DNA of 64,000 nucleotides from Ectobius pallidus. Lineage: Eukaryota > Arthropoda > Insecta > Blattodea > Ectobiidae. Positions 63,850 to 64,000 of the stretch are shown here, in pieces; the first letter of the stretch is position 1, and each line of letters begins with the position of its first letter. The translations under genes were made by a program, and so were the position numbers. The notes beneath the pieces were generated by a model. It saw only the letters and a program-made list of their open reading frames with translations. It ran no database searches and was not told the origin of the DNA. The stretch is from positions 49,084,502 to 49,148,501 of the forward strand of contig CAXKWD010000008.1 in the NCBI GenBank assembly GCA_964059195.1, read 5' to 3'.

Positions 63850-64000
63850 GGGGTACGTCGTAGTGGTTGAGGCGCTTCGCTACAAACCGGAAGGTCGCGG
63901 TTTCGATTCCCGATGAGGTCGTTGAGAATTTTCAATTGGCCTAATCCTTCTGGTGACACTATGGCCCTGGGGTCGACTCAGCCTCTAACAGAAATGAGTA
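63850..64000 (+). mobile_element. tRNA-derived SINE (runs off window)
   Basis: The head GGGTACGTCGTAGTGGTTGA, a B box GGTTTCGATTCCCG and the body CTATGGCCCTGGGGTCGACT, CAGCCTCTAACAGAAATGAG are the most complete copy of the family seen at 16,450 and 35,571. It lies in the next neprilysin intron. Confidence 0.85.

Overview
The window is a repeat-rich piece of an insect genome. It is intron-bearing, AT-rich, and full of tRNA-derived SINEs, mariner/Tc1, hAT, LINE and Gypsy copies. The SINE and LINE families look like those I associate with cockroach-type (polyneopteran) genomes, but that assignment is an inference. The only host gene I can support is at the right edge: three spliced exons of an M13 (neprilysin-like) metallopeptidase on the + strand (61,293-63,599). 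The rest is probably one huge intron, or its upstream flank, built from nested mobile elements.

Left part (1-14,101): an internally deleted mariner (309-1265), a deleted Tc1-like element (5560-6331) and a hAT with an 8-bp target duplication (6974-8031). Between them lie old, decayed copies of something larger. These include two paralogous copies of an unrecognised two-exon gene (3928-4747 and 10,665-11,870, the second split by a SINE), a chromodomain tail like that of Polinton/Maverick integrases (9032-9175) and a cluster of TGACGTCA-type sites.

Centre (14,102-38,174): giant palindrome I. It starts AGTAGT, ends ACTACT and is flanked by a 6-bp duplication CATGCT. Each arm carries a type II tRNA gene of tRNA-Leu form (anticodon CAA in one arm, CAU in the other) and a broken gene with a BED-type zinc finger and an acidic tail. 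A young Ty3/Gypsy element with 3-kb LTRs (18,441-29,606, 4-bp duplication ACAC) sits in the left arm only.

Right part (38,181-61,165): a decayed LINE (about 39,066-60,708) holds two nested insertions. One is a 3.4-kb element with about 355-bp terminal inverted repeats. The other is giant palindrome II (43,941-58,306; 6-bp duplication GGCGCT, again AGTAGT...ACTACT). Its 7.15-kb arms are almost identical and each carries a matrix metalloproteinase with signal peptide, prodomain, catalytic and hemopexin-like domains, a single-BIR protein, and a DEDDh-exonuclease-like protein, plus smaller unknown ORFs, around a 63-bp unshared centre.

The main result is that both palindromes share terminal sequence, a TGACGTCA box 20-34 bases from each end, 6-bp target duplications and a head-to-head layout. 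They lack any recognisable polymerase B, integrase, packaging ATPase, protease or capsid gene. I read them as one family of Polinton/Maverick-like, probably non-autonomous, giant fold-back elements that carry host-interaction cargo (protease, apoptosis inhibitor, tRNA). Order of events from nesting: LINE, then the TIR element and palindrome II inside it; SINEs in palindrome I before its arms were duplicated or homogenised; Gypsy element last.
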